DNA from: Priestia filamentosa | Lineage (GTDB): Bacteria; Bacillota; Bacilli; Bacillales; Bacillaceae_H | DNA: 64,000 bases | Direction of reading: 5' to 3' | NCBI RefSeq assembly: GCF_900177535.1 | Contig: NZ_FXAJ01000001.1 | Span: 62,001-126,000 of the forward strand | Shown here: piece by piece, positions 6,646-15,531 of the stretch | Layout: the number at the start of each line of letters is the position of its first letter | Numbering within the stretch: position 1 is the stretch's first letter | Notes under the pieces: generated by a model | Database searches by the model: none | The model's input: only the letters and a program-made list of their open reading frames with translations | What the model was told of the DNA's origin: nothing | Program-made: the position numbers and the translations under genes

Positions 6646-7485
6646 ATGAACTTAAGGGTACTAGTTGATAATAATACATACATTGATCGTTATTTTACAG
6701 GAGAACCTGCCCTATCTTTCTTTATAGAAGATAGAGAAAAAAGAATATTGTTTGATACAGGCTATTCACATGCGTTTATTCGTAATGCCGAAAAAATGGG
6801 AATTAACCTTAGAAAGTTACACTATATTGCATTATCACATGGTCATATTGATCATACGTGGGGATTAACAGATCTTGTAAGGTTGTTTGTGGAGGCAAAA
6901 GGAGAAAAAATAGATCATGCAATTCCAACTGTTATTGGACATCCTTTTGTTTTTAACAGTAAGCTCTTTCCTTCAGAGGGTGAAATCGGCAGTCTCTTAT
7001 CGGAGGAAAAGGTGAATTATCATTTTCCTGTGCATCTATCAAGAAAGCCTTTTTGGTTAACAGAGAAGCTTGTGTTCTTAGGAGAAATCGAAAGAAAGTT
7101 TGACTTCGAAGAAGATGAACCAATTGGGAGTGTAATTGTTGAGGGGCAATATGAAGCTGATTATGTAGTAGATGACACAGCCCTAGTGTATAAAGCAAAA
7201 GGGGGCCTTGTTGTAATTGTTGGATGTGCTCATTCTGGAATTTGCAATATTATTGAACAAGCAAAAATGGTGTGTGAAGAAGAACGAGTTATAAGTGTAA
7301 TCGGAGGGTTTCATCTTCTAAATCCATCTAAAAACAGGATTGAGAAAACAGTGAGTTATCTAGAAAAGTTAGAGCTTCAGTCATTATACCCATGTCATTG
7401 TACAGATCTTCAATCTAAAATAGCGCTTGCTAGGACAGGGATTATTAAAGAAGTTGGGATAGGATTAAACATCGAGTGGAAGTGA
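6646..7485 (+). CDS. MBL-fold metallo-hydrolase, dihydropterin phosphate synthase-like subgroup
   Basis: The 279-residue metallo-beta-lactamase-fold protein has the zinc motif SHGHIDHTWG at about residues 65-74 and the GCAHSGICNII segment typical of the subgroup that includes archaeal beta-RFAP-related hydrolases. Its substrate in bacilli is unknown. The start is ATG 6646 after AAAAGGGGGAG, with a TATAAT at 6617-6622 just after the copA terminator, so it has its own promoter. No partner gene is adjacent. Confidence 0.85.
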   Translation: MNLRVLVDNNTYIDRYFTGEPALSFFIEDREKRILFDTGYSHAFIRNAEKMGINLRKLHYIALSHGHIDHTWGLTDLVRLFVEAKGEKIDHAIPTVIGHPFVFNSKLFPSEGEIGSLLSEEKVNYHFPVHLSRKPFWLTEKLVFLGEIERKFDFEEDEPIGSVIVEGQYEADYVVDDTALVYKAKGGLVVIVGCAHSGICNIIEQAKMVCEEERVISVIGGFHLLNPSKNRIEKTVSYLEKLELQSLYPCHCTDLQSKIALARTGIIKEVGIGLNIEWK

Positions 7486-7514
7486 AAAAGGATTTTTATA
7501 TGAAAGGGCACATA

Positions 7515-7600
7515 AAAAAAGCTTGTAGTGCCATTCTTTATCCAGAGGGCAGTGGTCTACAAGCAGAAAAAAACGTATGCTGTTTTTTTCAATATCATGC
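7515..7600 (+). other. Hairpin-containing spacer downstream of the MBL gene
   Basis: GCTTGTAG (7521-7528) pairs with CTACAAGC (7557-7564), and inside it TGCC (7529-7532) pairs with GGCA (7548-7551) with a five-base bulge. The T run seven bases long at about 7580-7590 is too far for a standard terminator. A 60-codon frame crosses the stem but has no ribosome binding site and low-complexity sequence, so I do not call a gene. Confidence 0.35.
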
Positions 7601-7626
7601 TTCTTCGTTATTTTTTATTTTCGTAG

Positions 7627-7848
7627 TTAAGATGATGCTCGTACTTTCTTTTCTGTAGCCGTCCATTTTCCTCTACCAGGACTGCGAACTAAATCATTAT
7701 ATGCCAATACATTCAAATCTCGCTGGACAGTCCGTGGAGTAATCCCAAATTCGTCTACTAGCTCCTGAGTCGTTACTGTACCTTTTTGACTAATGAACAT
7801 GTAAACTGATTTGATGCGAGTTAGCATTCGATTCGTTGCAGGTTTCAA
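7627..7848 (-). CDS. ytzE: DeoR-type helix-turn-helix regulator YtzE
   Basis: The 73-residue protein is a bare DeoR/HTH_11 winged-helix domain: a recognition helix region TTQELVDEFGITPRTVQRDLNVL at residues 25-47 and no effector-binding domain. It matches the small YtzE protein of B. subtilis, found in the same position near pepV. Translation begins at TTG 7848 behind AAGGAAG. A TTTCAA-N17-TACAAT promoter is possible on the minus strand near 7915-7943. Its targets are unknown. Confidence 0.78.
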   Translation of the reverse strand: MKPATNRMLTRIKSVYMFISQKGTVTTQELVDEFGITPRTVQRDLNVLAYNDLVRSPGRGKWTATEKKVRASS

Positions 7849-8155
7849 ACAACCACTTCCTTATCAGATTTTAACATGGTACGCTTTGCTGATTGGATAA
7901 TGCCACTACACTTCTATTGTACACAAACACACAAACATTTGAAAAGCAAAAGGCATAAATTAACACAACATTTACAAAATTGTGTAACAATTATGTAATA
8001 TTGAAGGAAGTCACCTCCATTTACACTTCTTATTTTTAATTATAATAAATTTTCTGAAATATATGAGTAGAATCTTCTAAAACGCTTTATTTTAATTCCT
8101 TTTTTATAAAAAGGTATAATGAGAGGGAAGATTTACATAGAAAGGACTGAGAAAA
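7849..8155. other. Divergent intergenic region ytzE-pepV
   Basis: This AT-rich stretch of 307 bases separates the two divergent genes. It holds a possible minus-strand ytzE promoter and a TATAAT at 8114-8119 ahead of pepV. An inverted repeat, ACACAA/TTGTGT around 7965-7985, is weak. No RNA gene or ORF is supported. Confidence 0.5.
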
Positions 8156-9532
8156 ATGAAAAATATTGATTGGGTTCAAGAAGTAGAGAATAGAAAAAAT
8201 GAACTTATTGAGGATACAAGAGAGCTGTTAAAAATAAAAAGTGTATTAGAAGAAGGAACAGAGAAAGCTCCTTTTGGAGAAGGAATAGCAGAAGCTCTTC
8301 ACTTTTTGTTGGAAACCGGAAAAAAAGATGGTTTTGTTACAAAGAACGTTGATGGATATGCAGGTCATATTGAGCATGGTTCAGGAGAAGAATTAATTGG
8401 TGTTCTTTGTCACATTGATGTAGTTCCTGAGGGAGATGGATGGTCTGTTCCACCGTTTGGAGCAGTGGTGAAAGATGGTCGAATTTATGCAAGAGGAGCA
8501 ATTGATGATAAGGGTCCAACAATGGCAGCCTACTACGCAATTAAAATTTTAAAAGAGCTTGAGATACCTTTGTCAAAGCGAATTCGAATGATTATTGGAA
8601 CTGATGAAGAAAGTAACTGGCGCTGTGTCGATCACTATTTTGCTCATGAAGAGATGCCAGGGATTGGATTCGCTCCAGATGCCGACTTCCCTATTATCCA
8701 TGCTGAGAAAGGCATTATGGATTTTGATCTTATCCAGAAAAAAGATGAGAAGGGAGACAAGGTGCTAAAGTCTCTGACATCAGGGCATCGTTATAATATG
8801 GTTCCGGATTATGCAGAAGCCTTGTTAGCTCTAGAAAACTTTGAAGAAGAAACTTTTCATACCTTTTTAGAGAATGAAAATTTAAGCGGTCATGTAACGA
8901 TAAAGGGAGAAGAAGTGGTTTTGGTAATTGAAGGAGTTTCAGCCCATGGAAGCATGCCTGAACAAGGGGTTAACGCAGGAATTAAAATGTGCGAATTTCT
9001 TTCAAATCTTGCATTAGATGAGAAAGCAAATGAATTTGTGCGGTATGGAGCGCAGATGTTCTGTGGGGACTATTATGGGAAAAAGCTAGGAATCGCATAT
9101 AAAGATGAAGTAAGCGGGCCGTTAACTGTAAATATTGGTCTTATTCGCTATAAGGAAGATGAAGGGGGAAAATACGGCCTCAACATTCGCTATCCTGTTA
9201 CACAACAATCAAGCGCCATTATTGAAGGAATTGATCAAAAAACATTTTCAATTGAAAATGTTGATGATTCACCTCCACATCATGTTGAAAAAGATCATCA
9301 ACTTATTCAAACACTGCAACGCGTTTACGAAGAGCGTACAGGAGAGGAGGCAACGCTCTTAGCTATTGGAGGAGGGACATATGCACGGGCATTGAAAGCT
9401 GGTGTTGCATTTGGGCCTTTATTTCAAGGACGAGAAGATGTTGCACATAAAAAAGATGAATATATGGATATAGAAGATTTATTAAAAGCAACAGCCATTT
9501 ATGCTCAAGCACTATATGAATTAGCAAAGTAA
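8156..9532 (+). CDS. pepV: Dipeptidase PepV
   Basis: This 458-residue M20 family zinc dipeptidase cleaves dipeptides in the cytosol. Metal and catalytic motifs are CHIDVVPEGDGW, RGAIDDKGP and GTDEESNWRC, with the later GGGTYAR segment typical of PepV. The lid domain lies between them and the C-terminus. Start ATG 8156 follows AAAGGACTGAG. It is convergent with ytkP, separated by a shared terminator. Length agrees with lactococcal and Bacillus PepV (about 465). Confidence 0.93.
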   Translation: MKNIDWVQEVENRKNELIEDTRELLKIKSVLEEGTEKAPFGEGIAEALHFLLETGKKDGFVTKNVDGYAGHIEHGSGEELIGVLCHIDVVPEGDGWSVPPFGAVVKDGRIYARGAIDDKGPTMAAYYAIKILKELEIPLSKRIRMIIGTDEESNWRCVDHYFAHEEMPGIGFAPDADFPIIHAEKGIMDFDLIQKKDEKGDKVLKSLTSGHRYNMVPDYAEALLALENFEEETFHTFLENENLSGHVTIKGEEVVLVIEGVSAHGSMPEQGVNAGIKMCEFLSNLALDEKANEFVRYGAQMFCGDYYGKKLGIAYKDEVSGPLTVNIGLIRYKEDEGGKYGLNIRYPVTQQSSAIIEGIDQKTFSIENVDDSPPHHVEKDHQLIQTLQRVYEERTGEEATLLAIGGGTYARALKAGVAFGPLFQGREDVAHKKDEYMDIEDLLKATAIYAQALYELAK

Positions 9533-9548
9533 AAAAATATAACAAAAT

Positions 9549-9583
9549 AAAAAAGATAGAAGAATTCTCTTCTATCTTTTTTA
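9549..9583. terminator. Bidirectional terminator pepV/ytkP
   Basis: GATAGAAGA-ATTC-TCTTCTATC flanked by A and T runs can serve both convergent genes. Confidence 0.9.
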
Positions 9584-9584
9584 T

Positions 9585-10523
9585 TTATTCATTTTCAAAA
9601 TCAAATAAGTCTGTTGATAAATAACGTTCTCCTGTATCACAAGCAATACAAACCACAACTTCCTGAGGAGATAAGCGTTTAGCAACTTCAATTGCTGCAA
9701 AGCATGCTCCCCCAGAAGATGGCCCAACAAGGATTCCTTCTTGAGAAGCAAGGCTACGTACCATCTCATATGCTTGTTCATCTTTTATTTTAAAAATTTC
9801 ATCATAAACATCTTGGTGAAGCGTTTCAGGAATAAAACCAGGGCTTGTACCAACGAGCTTGTGGCGTCCTGGTTTACCTCCTGATAGAACAGGGGAACCA
9901 GCTGGTTCTACAACATGAACCGTAATATTTGGATCATGTTTTTTCAATGTTTCGCCTGTACCCGTAATCGTCCCGCCTGTTCCTGCTGTTGCAACAAAGG
10001 CAGTAAGTTTCTTCCCAATAGAATCAAGCGCATTTATAATTTCAGGTGCTGTTGTATTCCGATGGGCATCTGGGTTTGCTTGGTTTTTAAATTGCATTGG
10101 GATAAAAGAGTTCGGAATAGTTTTAGCAAGCTCCTCTGCTTTTCGGATAGATCCTTGCATTTTTTCTTCACCAGGCGTAAGTACAACGTCTGCCCCATAT
10201 GCTTTTAATAAGTTAATTCGCTCTTGGCTCATTGTATCCGGCATCACAAGAATAGAACGATAGCCTCTTGCAGAAGCATTCATCGCTAAACCAATCCCCG
10301 TGTTTCCACTTGTAGGTTCAATAATAACAGAATCAGCAGTTAATAATCCGGCTTTCTCTGCTTCAATAATCATATTATAAGCGGCCCGGTCTTTTACGCT
10401 TTTACTTGGATTCATAAATTCTAATTTTAGATAAACAGACGCTCCATTTGCTGGCTGTAAGCGGTTTAACTTCACAAGGGGAGTTTCTCCAATTAATTCT
10501 CCCATGTTGTTGGCTACTTTCAC
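9585..10523 (-). CDS. ytkP: Cysteine synthase-like PLP enzyme YtkP
   Basis: The 312-residue fold-type II PLP enzyme is of the CysK/CysM family, which converts O-acetylserine and sulfide to cysteine. NPSKSVKDR carries the PLP lysine, TSGNTG binds the substrate carboxylate and GTGGTITG the PLP phosphate. In B. subtilis the YtkP paralogue sits beside ytlP, as here, and its precise substrate is not settled to my knowledge. GAGGTGA lies 5 bases before GTG 10523; an in-frame GTG at 10541 lacks a ribosome binding site. Confidence 0.88.
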   Translation of the reverse strand: MKVANNMGELIGETPLVKLNRLQPANGASVYLKLEFMNPSKSVKDRAAYNMIIEAEKAGLLTADSVIIEPTSGNTGIGLAMNASARGYRSILVMPDTMSQERINLLKAYGADVVLTPGEEKMQGSIRKAEELAKTIPNSFIPMQFKNQANPDAHRNTTAPEIINALDSIGKKLTAFVATAGTGGTITGTGETLKKHDPNITVHVVEPAGSPVLSGGKPGRHKLVGTSPGFIPETLHQDVYDEIFKIKDEQAYEMVRSLASQEGILVGPSSGGACFAAIEVAKRLSPQEVVVCIACDTGERYLSTDLFDFENE

Positions 10524-10678
10524 TACTGTCACCTCAATCACTTTGTATGTAAATAAGAGTATTAAATATAATATTACTATAACATATCTTTAATTTCTTA
10601 CGAAAAGCCACCTTGTAGTCTTTTCATAAATTGCGGTAAAGTAAAAAAAACTAATTCATTATAAAGGAGAAAAGTGGA

Positions 10679-11251
10679 ATGTCATCTTCTCACTATTTTA
10701 TTGGAATTAAACTTCCTAAAGAGATTAACGAACAAGTTCATGCATGGGTGCAAAAGTATAAAAAAGAGCTTCCGTTTAAAAAGTTTGTTCATGAAGAAGA
10801 TTACCATATTACCCTTGCTTTTTTAGGAGAAACAACTAATGAAATCCTAGCATTATTAATTAAACAGCTTGAAGAAAACAGTAAGAATGTTTCCTCCTTT
10901 AAATTAGTAACACTTGAAACAGGTGTTTTTGGATCAGCATCAAAACCTCGCGTATTTTGGCTTGGTGTTCATCATGAGGAAAATCTGTTCCAGCTTGAAC
11001 AAGTTGTTCGCACTAATTGTGAAAAAAGTGGAAAAAAACTTGAATCAAGACCGTACCGTCCTCATATTACATTGGCTAAACGATTTAATGAAGGAGATAA
11101 AGGTATCGAAGAAAAATTTATAAAAAATAATGATCTCCAAAGTTTATCATGGGATGTGGTAGAATATCAGCTTGTTAAAATTAATCCATCTAGAACCCCT
11201 AAATATGAAGTAGTTCAAAACTTTTCCTTAAATAGGGGAGAAGAGCTATGA
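10679..11251 (+). CDS. thpR: RNA 2',3'-cyclic phosphodiesterase (2H family)
   Basis: This 190-residue protein has the paired HxT signatures HITLAFLGE (around residue 43) and HITLAKRF (around residue 129) of the 2H phosphoesterase superfamily. ThpR-type enzymes open 2',3'-cyclic phosphates on RNA. It corresponds to B. subtilis YtlP by position and family. AAAGGAGAAAAG precedes ATG 10679. Its last bases overlap the start of the next gene (ATGA), so it is translationally coupled to the LrgA/CidA-like gene, an unusual pairing. Confidence 0.88.
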   Translation: MSSSHYFIGIKLPKEINEQVHAWVQKYKKELPFKKFVHEEDYHITLAFLGETTNEILALLIKQLEENSKNVSSFKLVTLETGVFGSASKPRVFWLGVHHEENLFQLEQVVRTNCEKSGKKLESRPYRPHITLAKRFNEGDKGIEEKFIKNNDLQSLSWDVVEYQLVKINPSRTPKYEVVQNFSLNRGEEL

Positions 11252-11643
11252 AACGTTTTAGTTTGATAGCTCTTCAAATTTTGTTCCTTTACTTCTTGTA
11301 TAAATGCGGTACATTTATAGCTTCATTTTTTCATCTTCCTGTTCCTGGAAGTATTGTGGGGATGCTCATATTGTTTTTGTTGTTACAGTTCAAATTAATA
11401 CAAGCAAAATGGGTAAGTGAAGGAGCAAATTGGCTGCTTTCTTATCTTTCCCTTTTATTTGTTCCGGCAACCGTTGGGATTATTGATTATTTATCGTTCT
11501 TTGCTTCAAAAGGTATTCTTACAATTTTTATCGTTATTATAAGTACATTTCTCGTTATGATGACAGCAGGGTTGTTAACTCAATATTTTGCTAGAAAGCA
11601 AGAAAGGGTAACAAGAACAGGGGAAAGAGAGGTATCAAGATGA
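11248..11643 (+). CDS. CidA/LrgA family membrane protein
   Basis: This 131-residue holin-like membrane protein has about four hydrophobic segments and the family signature PVPGSIVGMLILFLLL at residues 31-46. LrgA/CidA proteins work with LrgB/CidB partners in autolysis control or, in B. subtilis PftAB, pyruvate uptake. Which role applies here cannot be read from the sequence, and no LytST-type regulator is adjacent. It overlaps thpR by 4 bases upstream and the partner gene by 4 bases downstream. Confidence 0.9.
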   Translation: MKRFSLIALQILFLYFLYKCGTFIASFFHLPVPGSIVGMLILFLLLQFKLIQAKWVSEGANWLLSYLSLLFVPATVGIIDYLSFFASKGILTIFIVIISTFLVMMTAGLLTQYFARKQERVTRTGEREVSR

Positions 11644-12332
11644 ATGTGCTATTAGCGATTATAGTCATTTTAGCAACAATATTAATTTATATACTTATGA
11701 AACGTGTTTATGAGCAATATCGATTTCCACTCCTTGTTCCAACAGCAACTACAACGCTAATTCTTGTCGTGCTGCTCTTACTTTGTCAAATAGATTACAA
11801 ACAGTATATGGTTGGTGGGAAGTGGATTGGAGAGCTGTTAGGTCCTGCCGTTGTTGCTCTGGCGTACCCATTATTTAGAAATAAGCATATTTTAAAGAAA
11901 TACGGTTTTTCTCTTTCTTTAGGGGTTGTGGGAGGGGCGCTTGTAGGAATATTTAGTGGCATATATTTAAGTGTTTTATTACATATTGACTCGACATTCA
12001 TTAAAGCGTTAGCCCCGAAGTCTGTTACATCTCCTGTTGCTATGGACGTTGCAATGATTACTAAAAGTTCTCCATCGCTTGCAGCTGTTTATGTAATGAT
12101 TGCAGGAATATCAGGAGCTGTGTTTGGAAACATATTGTTAAAATATTGTCATGTGAATCATTTTGTTGGAATAGGAGCTGCATTTGGTACAGGAGCCCAT
12201 GGAATTGGAACAGCAAAAGCTTTGGAACTTGGAGAAGAGAAAGGAGCCATCAGTTCTGTTGCAATGACGTTGAGTGCTATTGTTACTGTTCTTCTTTGTC
12301 CAGCAGCCATTTCCTTTATTTTGAATGCTTAG
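11640..12332 (+). CDS. CidB/LrgB family membrane protein
   Basis: The 230-residue polytopic protein matches LrgB/CidB/PftB: the LAPKSVTSPVAMDVA and GAHGIGTAKALELGEEKGA motifs are diagnostic. Multiple membrane segments run the whole length. It begins at ATG 11640 overlapping the LrgA-like stop, so the two subunits are coupled. With its partner it would form the autolysis or pyruvate-transport complex in the cytoplasmic membrane. Confidence 0.93.
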   Translation: MNVLLAIIVILATILIYILMKRVYEQYRFPLLVPTATTTLILVVLLLLCQIDYKQYMVGGKWIGELLGPAVVALAYPLFRNKHILKKYGFSLSLGVVGGALVGIFSGIYLSVLLHIDSTFIKALAPKSVTSPVAMDVAMITKSSPSLAAVYVMIAGISGAVFGNILLKYCHVNHFVGIGAAFGTGAHGIGTAKALELGEEKGAISSVAMTLSAIVTVLLCPAAISFILNA

Positions 12333-12469
12333 CATAACGAAATAAATGTTGTTCCGTCTCTGTATTTAATATTAAAATAAAAGTACTTATAAAATGATAA
12401 AAATGGGTAATTTAACATGATTATGGCAAAAAAATGTCCAAATATAACAGCTCGGGAGACGAGGACAAA

Positions 12470-13417
12470 ATGGCACAGTTAATTAAACTACAAGACTATA
12501 TATCACGCTATGAACAAGATATTTATCAATATCCTAGTCACTATATTCAATTGAAGAAAAAAAACTGGGAGTTAATAAGATTAGCATTTGATAAAGGAGA
12601 ATCTTTAATTGCTGAGGAAGAGATTGTAGAAGAAGCAGAGACCAGAGCAAAAGAAAAGAGTACTTTTTTAGATAACTTAAAAACATTATTTCAACGGAGA
12701 AATAAAGAAGTAATGGTGGAAGAACAACAAGAGCCTGTAATGACAGAGGAGAAACTGTTTGAAAAGTCACTTCGTCATTTCACAACAGAACCAAAAACAA
12801 TTGAGGATTTAAAAATTTTATTTTTAGACAATCTTTTTCAACTCCAAACGCAGTGGGCAAGTTCAACTGTTCTAACATCTCAAGCAATACCCTATTCTTT
12901 ATATTATAACGAACATTTGAAATACTTTTTGCAACGTTTTCCTGATAATTATTTACTCTTATATAATCCTGTTTTAAAGCTCAAAAAAGCACCAATTGAA
13001 ACAGACCTTATTTTAATTAGCCCACTTGAAACAATTTGTATTTCTATTGTTGAAGGAAAGGAAAATGGGATTTTTCAATATAACCAAGGAATATTTTGGA
13101 AGTATTTAGACGGAGAAGACGAAAAGAAAATTGTAAATCCTTTTATTAGTTTAAATAGAACAGGTCTTATTGTTCAAAAACTTTATGAGCGAGCAAACTG
13201 TGATTTTCCTGTACGTAAAGTTGTATTAAATCGAAAAGGATATTTTGACTGTCCTATTGTTCCTCATGATACGATGCTTGTTGATAGGAGAAATTATGGG
13301 GAATGGTTTGAGCAACTTAGAACGCTAACAACTCCTTTAAAGCATAGGCAGCTAAAGGCAGCCAAAGCCCTCCTAACAAGTACTCAAAATACACTTGTCA
13401 CCAAAGAAGAAGAGTAA
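12470..13417 (+). CDS. Nuclease-related (NERD-like) hypothetical protein
   Basis: This 315-residue soluble protein has a lysine/glutamate-rich N-terminal half and a C-terminal half with APIETDLILISPLETICISIVEG, reminiscent of the ExD core of NERD (PD-(D/E)xK-like) domains. It probably corresponds to B. subtilis YtlQ from its position between ytlP and ytmP. No activity is established. The start is chosen at ATG 12470, behind GAGG; an upstream in-frame ATG at 12434 has no ribosome binding site. I see no membrane segment or signal peptide. Confidence 0.6.
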   Translation: MAQLIKLQDYISRYEQDIYQYPSHYIQLKKKNWELIRLAFDKGESLIAEEEIVEEAETRAKEKSTFLDNLKTLFQRRNKEVMVEEQQEPVMTEEKLFEKSLRHFTTEPKTIEDLKILFLDNLFQLQTQWASSTVLTSQAIPYSLYYNEHLKYFLQRFPDNYLLLYNPVLKLKKAPIETDLILISPLETICISIVEGKENGIFQYNQGIFWKYLDGEDEKKIVNPFISLNRTGLIVQKLYERANCDFPVRKVVLNRKGYFDCPIVPHDTMLVDRRNYGEWFEQLRTLTTPLKHRQLKAAKALLTSTQNTLVTKEEE

Positions 13418-13573
13418 ATCGTTATTGTAAGCTACGTTTAATTCATATTTGTTCAGGTTACATTAATAAAGATACGATAAAGCCTAATTTACGTGTGGAA
13501 ACATTAAATAAGAGAAAACTTCTGCAACTATTCTTGTTTATCTGTCAGTTTTACTTGACGAAAAAAGATATTT

Positions 13574-13636
13574 GAGGATAAAATCAAAAAAGGATGGCTA
13601 CTTGTCTGTGTATCCTCAGGTAGCTGTCTTTTTTAT
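13574..13636 (+). promoter_or_regulatory. Possible attenuator in the ytmP leader
   Basis: GGCTACTTG (13596-13604) can pair with CAGGTAGC (13617-13624), followed by a run of six T, forming a terminator-like hairpin. Alternatively GAGGATA (13574-13580) can pair perfectly with TATCCTC (13611-13617). The two helices share base 13617 and are interleaved, so they tend to exclude each other. This lies between the preceding gene and ytmP. Confidence 0.4.
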
Positions 13637-13685
13637 TTCTAAACTTCTAAATGAAATGTGTGTGTTGAAATTGAAGGTGAACTGG

Positions 13686-14462
13686 TTGGAACATATATTA
13701 GGAAGTGAATGGAAGATAACGCCAGCAGGCGGCTCAACAGGAGATGCTTATTTTGCGAAGTTTCAGGATCGGGAACTTTTTTTAAAGCGAAATTCATCGC
13801 CTTTTTTAGCTATGCTTTCAGCAGAAGGAATTGTTCCAAAACTTGTATGGACAAGAAGAATGGAAAATGGAGATGTTATTACTGCGCAACATTGGCTGAA
13901 TGGCCGAGAACTAAAACCAAGTGATATGGTTTCAACAAAAGTAGCAAAACTGCTCAGTAAAATCCACTATTCTCAAGAACTGTTAGACATGTTAAAAAGA
14001 TTAGGTAAAACGCCGTTGCGTCCAGATGAACTTTTACAAAGTTTATATCAACATATCGATCATGAACTACTAGCAATTCCAGCAGTTCAAGAAGGTATTC
14101 GATATCTACAGCGTGAATTACCAAACATTCATACGATTCGTTACGGAGTTTGTCATTGTGATGTTCATCATAACAACTGGCTGTTAGGAGAAAATGGACA
14201 GATGTACCTGATTGATTGGGACGAAGCAATGATTGCAGATCCTGCTATTGATTTAGGATTGCTTTTTTACCTCTATATTCCGAAATCAGAGTGGGGAGAA
14301 TGGCTCGAAGAATATGGAGCAGAAATGACTGATGACTTAGAACACCGAATGAAGTGGTATGCCATCAGCCAAATGATCTCTCTTATGCAGTCACATAAAG
14401 ACTGTCAAGATGAACGAGAAATGAATAGATTACATCATCACCTCAGCGAGCTTGTTTCATGA
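13686..14462 (+). CDS. ytmP: Phosphotransferase of the APH/choline kinase fold, YtmP
   Basis: This 258-residue kinase-fold protein has the Brenner motif HCDVHHNNWL near residue 155 and the metal-binding IDWDEA that follows. The N-terminal PAGGSTGDAYFAK is its glycine-rich strand. The substrate is unknown. AAGGTGA lies 5 bases before TTG 13686, giving a protein starting directly at the domain; the longer frame from 13572 would run through the leader hairpins and is rejected. In B. subtilis ytmP precedes trmB, as here apart from the convergent ytzH. Confidence 0.8.
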   Translation: MEHILGSEWKITPAGGSTGDAYFAKFQDRELFLKRNSSPFLAMLSAEGIVPKLVWTRRMENGDVITAQHWLNGRELKPSDMVSTKVAKLLSKIHYSQELLDMLKRLGKTPLRPDELLQSLYQHIDHELLAIPAVQEGIRYLQRELPNIHTIRYGVCHCDVHHNNWLLGENGQMYLIDWDEAMIADPAIDLGLLFYLYIPKSEWGEWLEEYGAEMTDDLEHRMKWYAISQMISLMQSHKDCQDEREMNRLHHHLSELVS

Positions 14463-14735
14463 TAAAGTGTGAAGTTCGTCCATCCATTGAGTTAAATTAG
14501 CTTGATTTGTTTGGATATATTGATTAAGCTCGCTGCTTCCTTTCCCAGTCTGTGAATAGTAATAAATGTTTTCTAAAGTTTTTTTAACTTCCTCCTTCGT
14601 CTGCGCATTTGCTAGCATCGATTTAGCGAGACGCTCCATTTGCTCACATTCCGAAACAGTTCCACAGCAGTCACTTTGATGTTCTGAAAGAATATCTTTT
14701 AATACACTAAGCTGATTTTGATAATTTAATGGCAT
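14457..14735 (-). CDS. ytzH: YtzH family protein
   Basis: The 92-residue acidic helical protein begins MPLNYQNQLSVLKDIL and contains SDCCGTVSECEQMERL, the conserved centre of the YtzH family. Its function is unknown. AAAGGTGAT sits in front of ATG 14735; the longer frame to 14807 lacks support. It is convergent with ytmP and their ends overlap by 6 bases, so no terminator separates them. Confidence 0.85.
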   Translation of the reverse strand: MPLNYQNQLSVLKDILSEHQSDCCGTVSECEQMERLAKSMLANAQTKEEVKKTLENIYYYSQTGKGSSELNQYIQTNQANLTQWMDELHTLS

Positions 14736-14887
14736 AAGTATCACCTTTTCTTTACGTAGTGCCTTTAGTTTTATCTTTATCAACACATTTATGCGATATA
14801 TTAACAACTAAAAATTTAACTGAACTAGACAGCCTTTCCTCTCAATTAGGAAAGAAGTGAAAAACATAAATAGATGAGGTGTGTAAC

Positions 14888-15526
14888 ATGCGTTTGCGAA
14901 ACAAGCCATGGGCAAAAGATTATATTGATGCCCATCCACAGTACATTATTCCGACTCCAGAGAAACGTAAGGGGGATTGGAAGGGTGTATTTCAAAATGA
15001 TAACCCAATCCATATTGAAGTTGGAACTGGGAAAGGTCAGTTCTTAATCGGAATGGCGAAACAAAATCCTCATATTAACTATATTGGGATTGAAGCATAT
15101 CAAAGTGTTATTGTGAGTGCTCTTGAAAAGCTCATTGAGGAAGATTTACCAAATTTGAAGCTTCTTGACGTTAACGCGGAAAATTTAACAGACTATTTTG
15201 CTCAAGATGAGATTGACCGTGTGTATTTGAACTTTTCTGATCCATGGCCAAAGCCTCGCCATGAAAAAAGACGTCTCACATACAAAACATTCCTAGAGCA
15301 ATATGAAGAAGTGCTTGTTAAAAATGGAGAAATTCATTTTAAAACAGATAATCAAGGATTGTTTGAGTATTCACTTCAAAGCTTTTCAGCTTATGGTATG
15401 CTTCTGACGTTTGTTAGTCTTGATCTTCATAAGCTAGAGGATGAAAATAATATTATGACAGAATATGAAGAAAAATTTTCTGAAAAAGGAAATCGTATTT
15501 ATCGCTGCGAAGTGCAGTTCAAATAA
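14888..15526 (+). CDS. trmB: tRNA (guanine-N7)-methyltransferase TrmB
   Basis: The 212-residue Rossmann-fold enzyme methylates G46 of tRNA using S-adenosylmethionine. The SAM-binding loop [10 protein letters not shown] is near residue 44 and the family signature [16 protein letters not shown] near residue 117. Start ATG 14888 follows GAGGTGTG; GTG 14879 is inside that site. It corresponds to B. subtilis ytmQ and is followed by its own terminator. Confidence 0.95.
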   Translation: MRLRNKPWAKDYIDAHPQYIIPTPEKRKGDWKGVFQNDNPIHIEVGTGKGQFLIGMAKQNPHINYIGIEAYQSVIVSALEKLIEEDLPNLKLLDVNAENLTDYFAQDEIDRVYLNFSDPWPKPRHEKRRLTYKTFLEQYEEVLVKNGEIHFKTDNQGLFEYSLQSFSAYGMLLTFVSLDLHKLEDENNIMTEYEEKFSEKGNRIYRCEVQFK

Positions 15527-15531
15527 GACTT

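Noticed and set aside
7476-7658. 60-codon ORF after the MBL gene
   Set aside because: No ribosome binding site, overlaps the preceding gene, runs through a hairpin and has low-complexity codons.
7960-7990. Inverted repeat ACACAA/TTGTGT upstream of pepV as an operator
   Set aside because: Short, AT-rich and not positioned over either promoter candidate.
8080-8093. cre site upstream of pepV (AAAACGCTTTATT)
   Set aside because: Three mismatches to the cre consensus, including both first positions.
10679-12332. Toxin-antitoxin or phage holin module from the LrgA/LrgB pair and the RNA-processing enzyme
   Set aside because: LrgAB are known chromosomal membrane proteins and ThpR is a core RNA enzyme; no phage genes are near.
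13572-13685. Longer N-terminus of ytmP
   Set aside because: It would translate the leader hairpins and adds no domain residues; TTG 13686 has a better-placed ribosome binding site.
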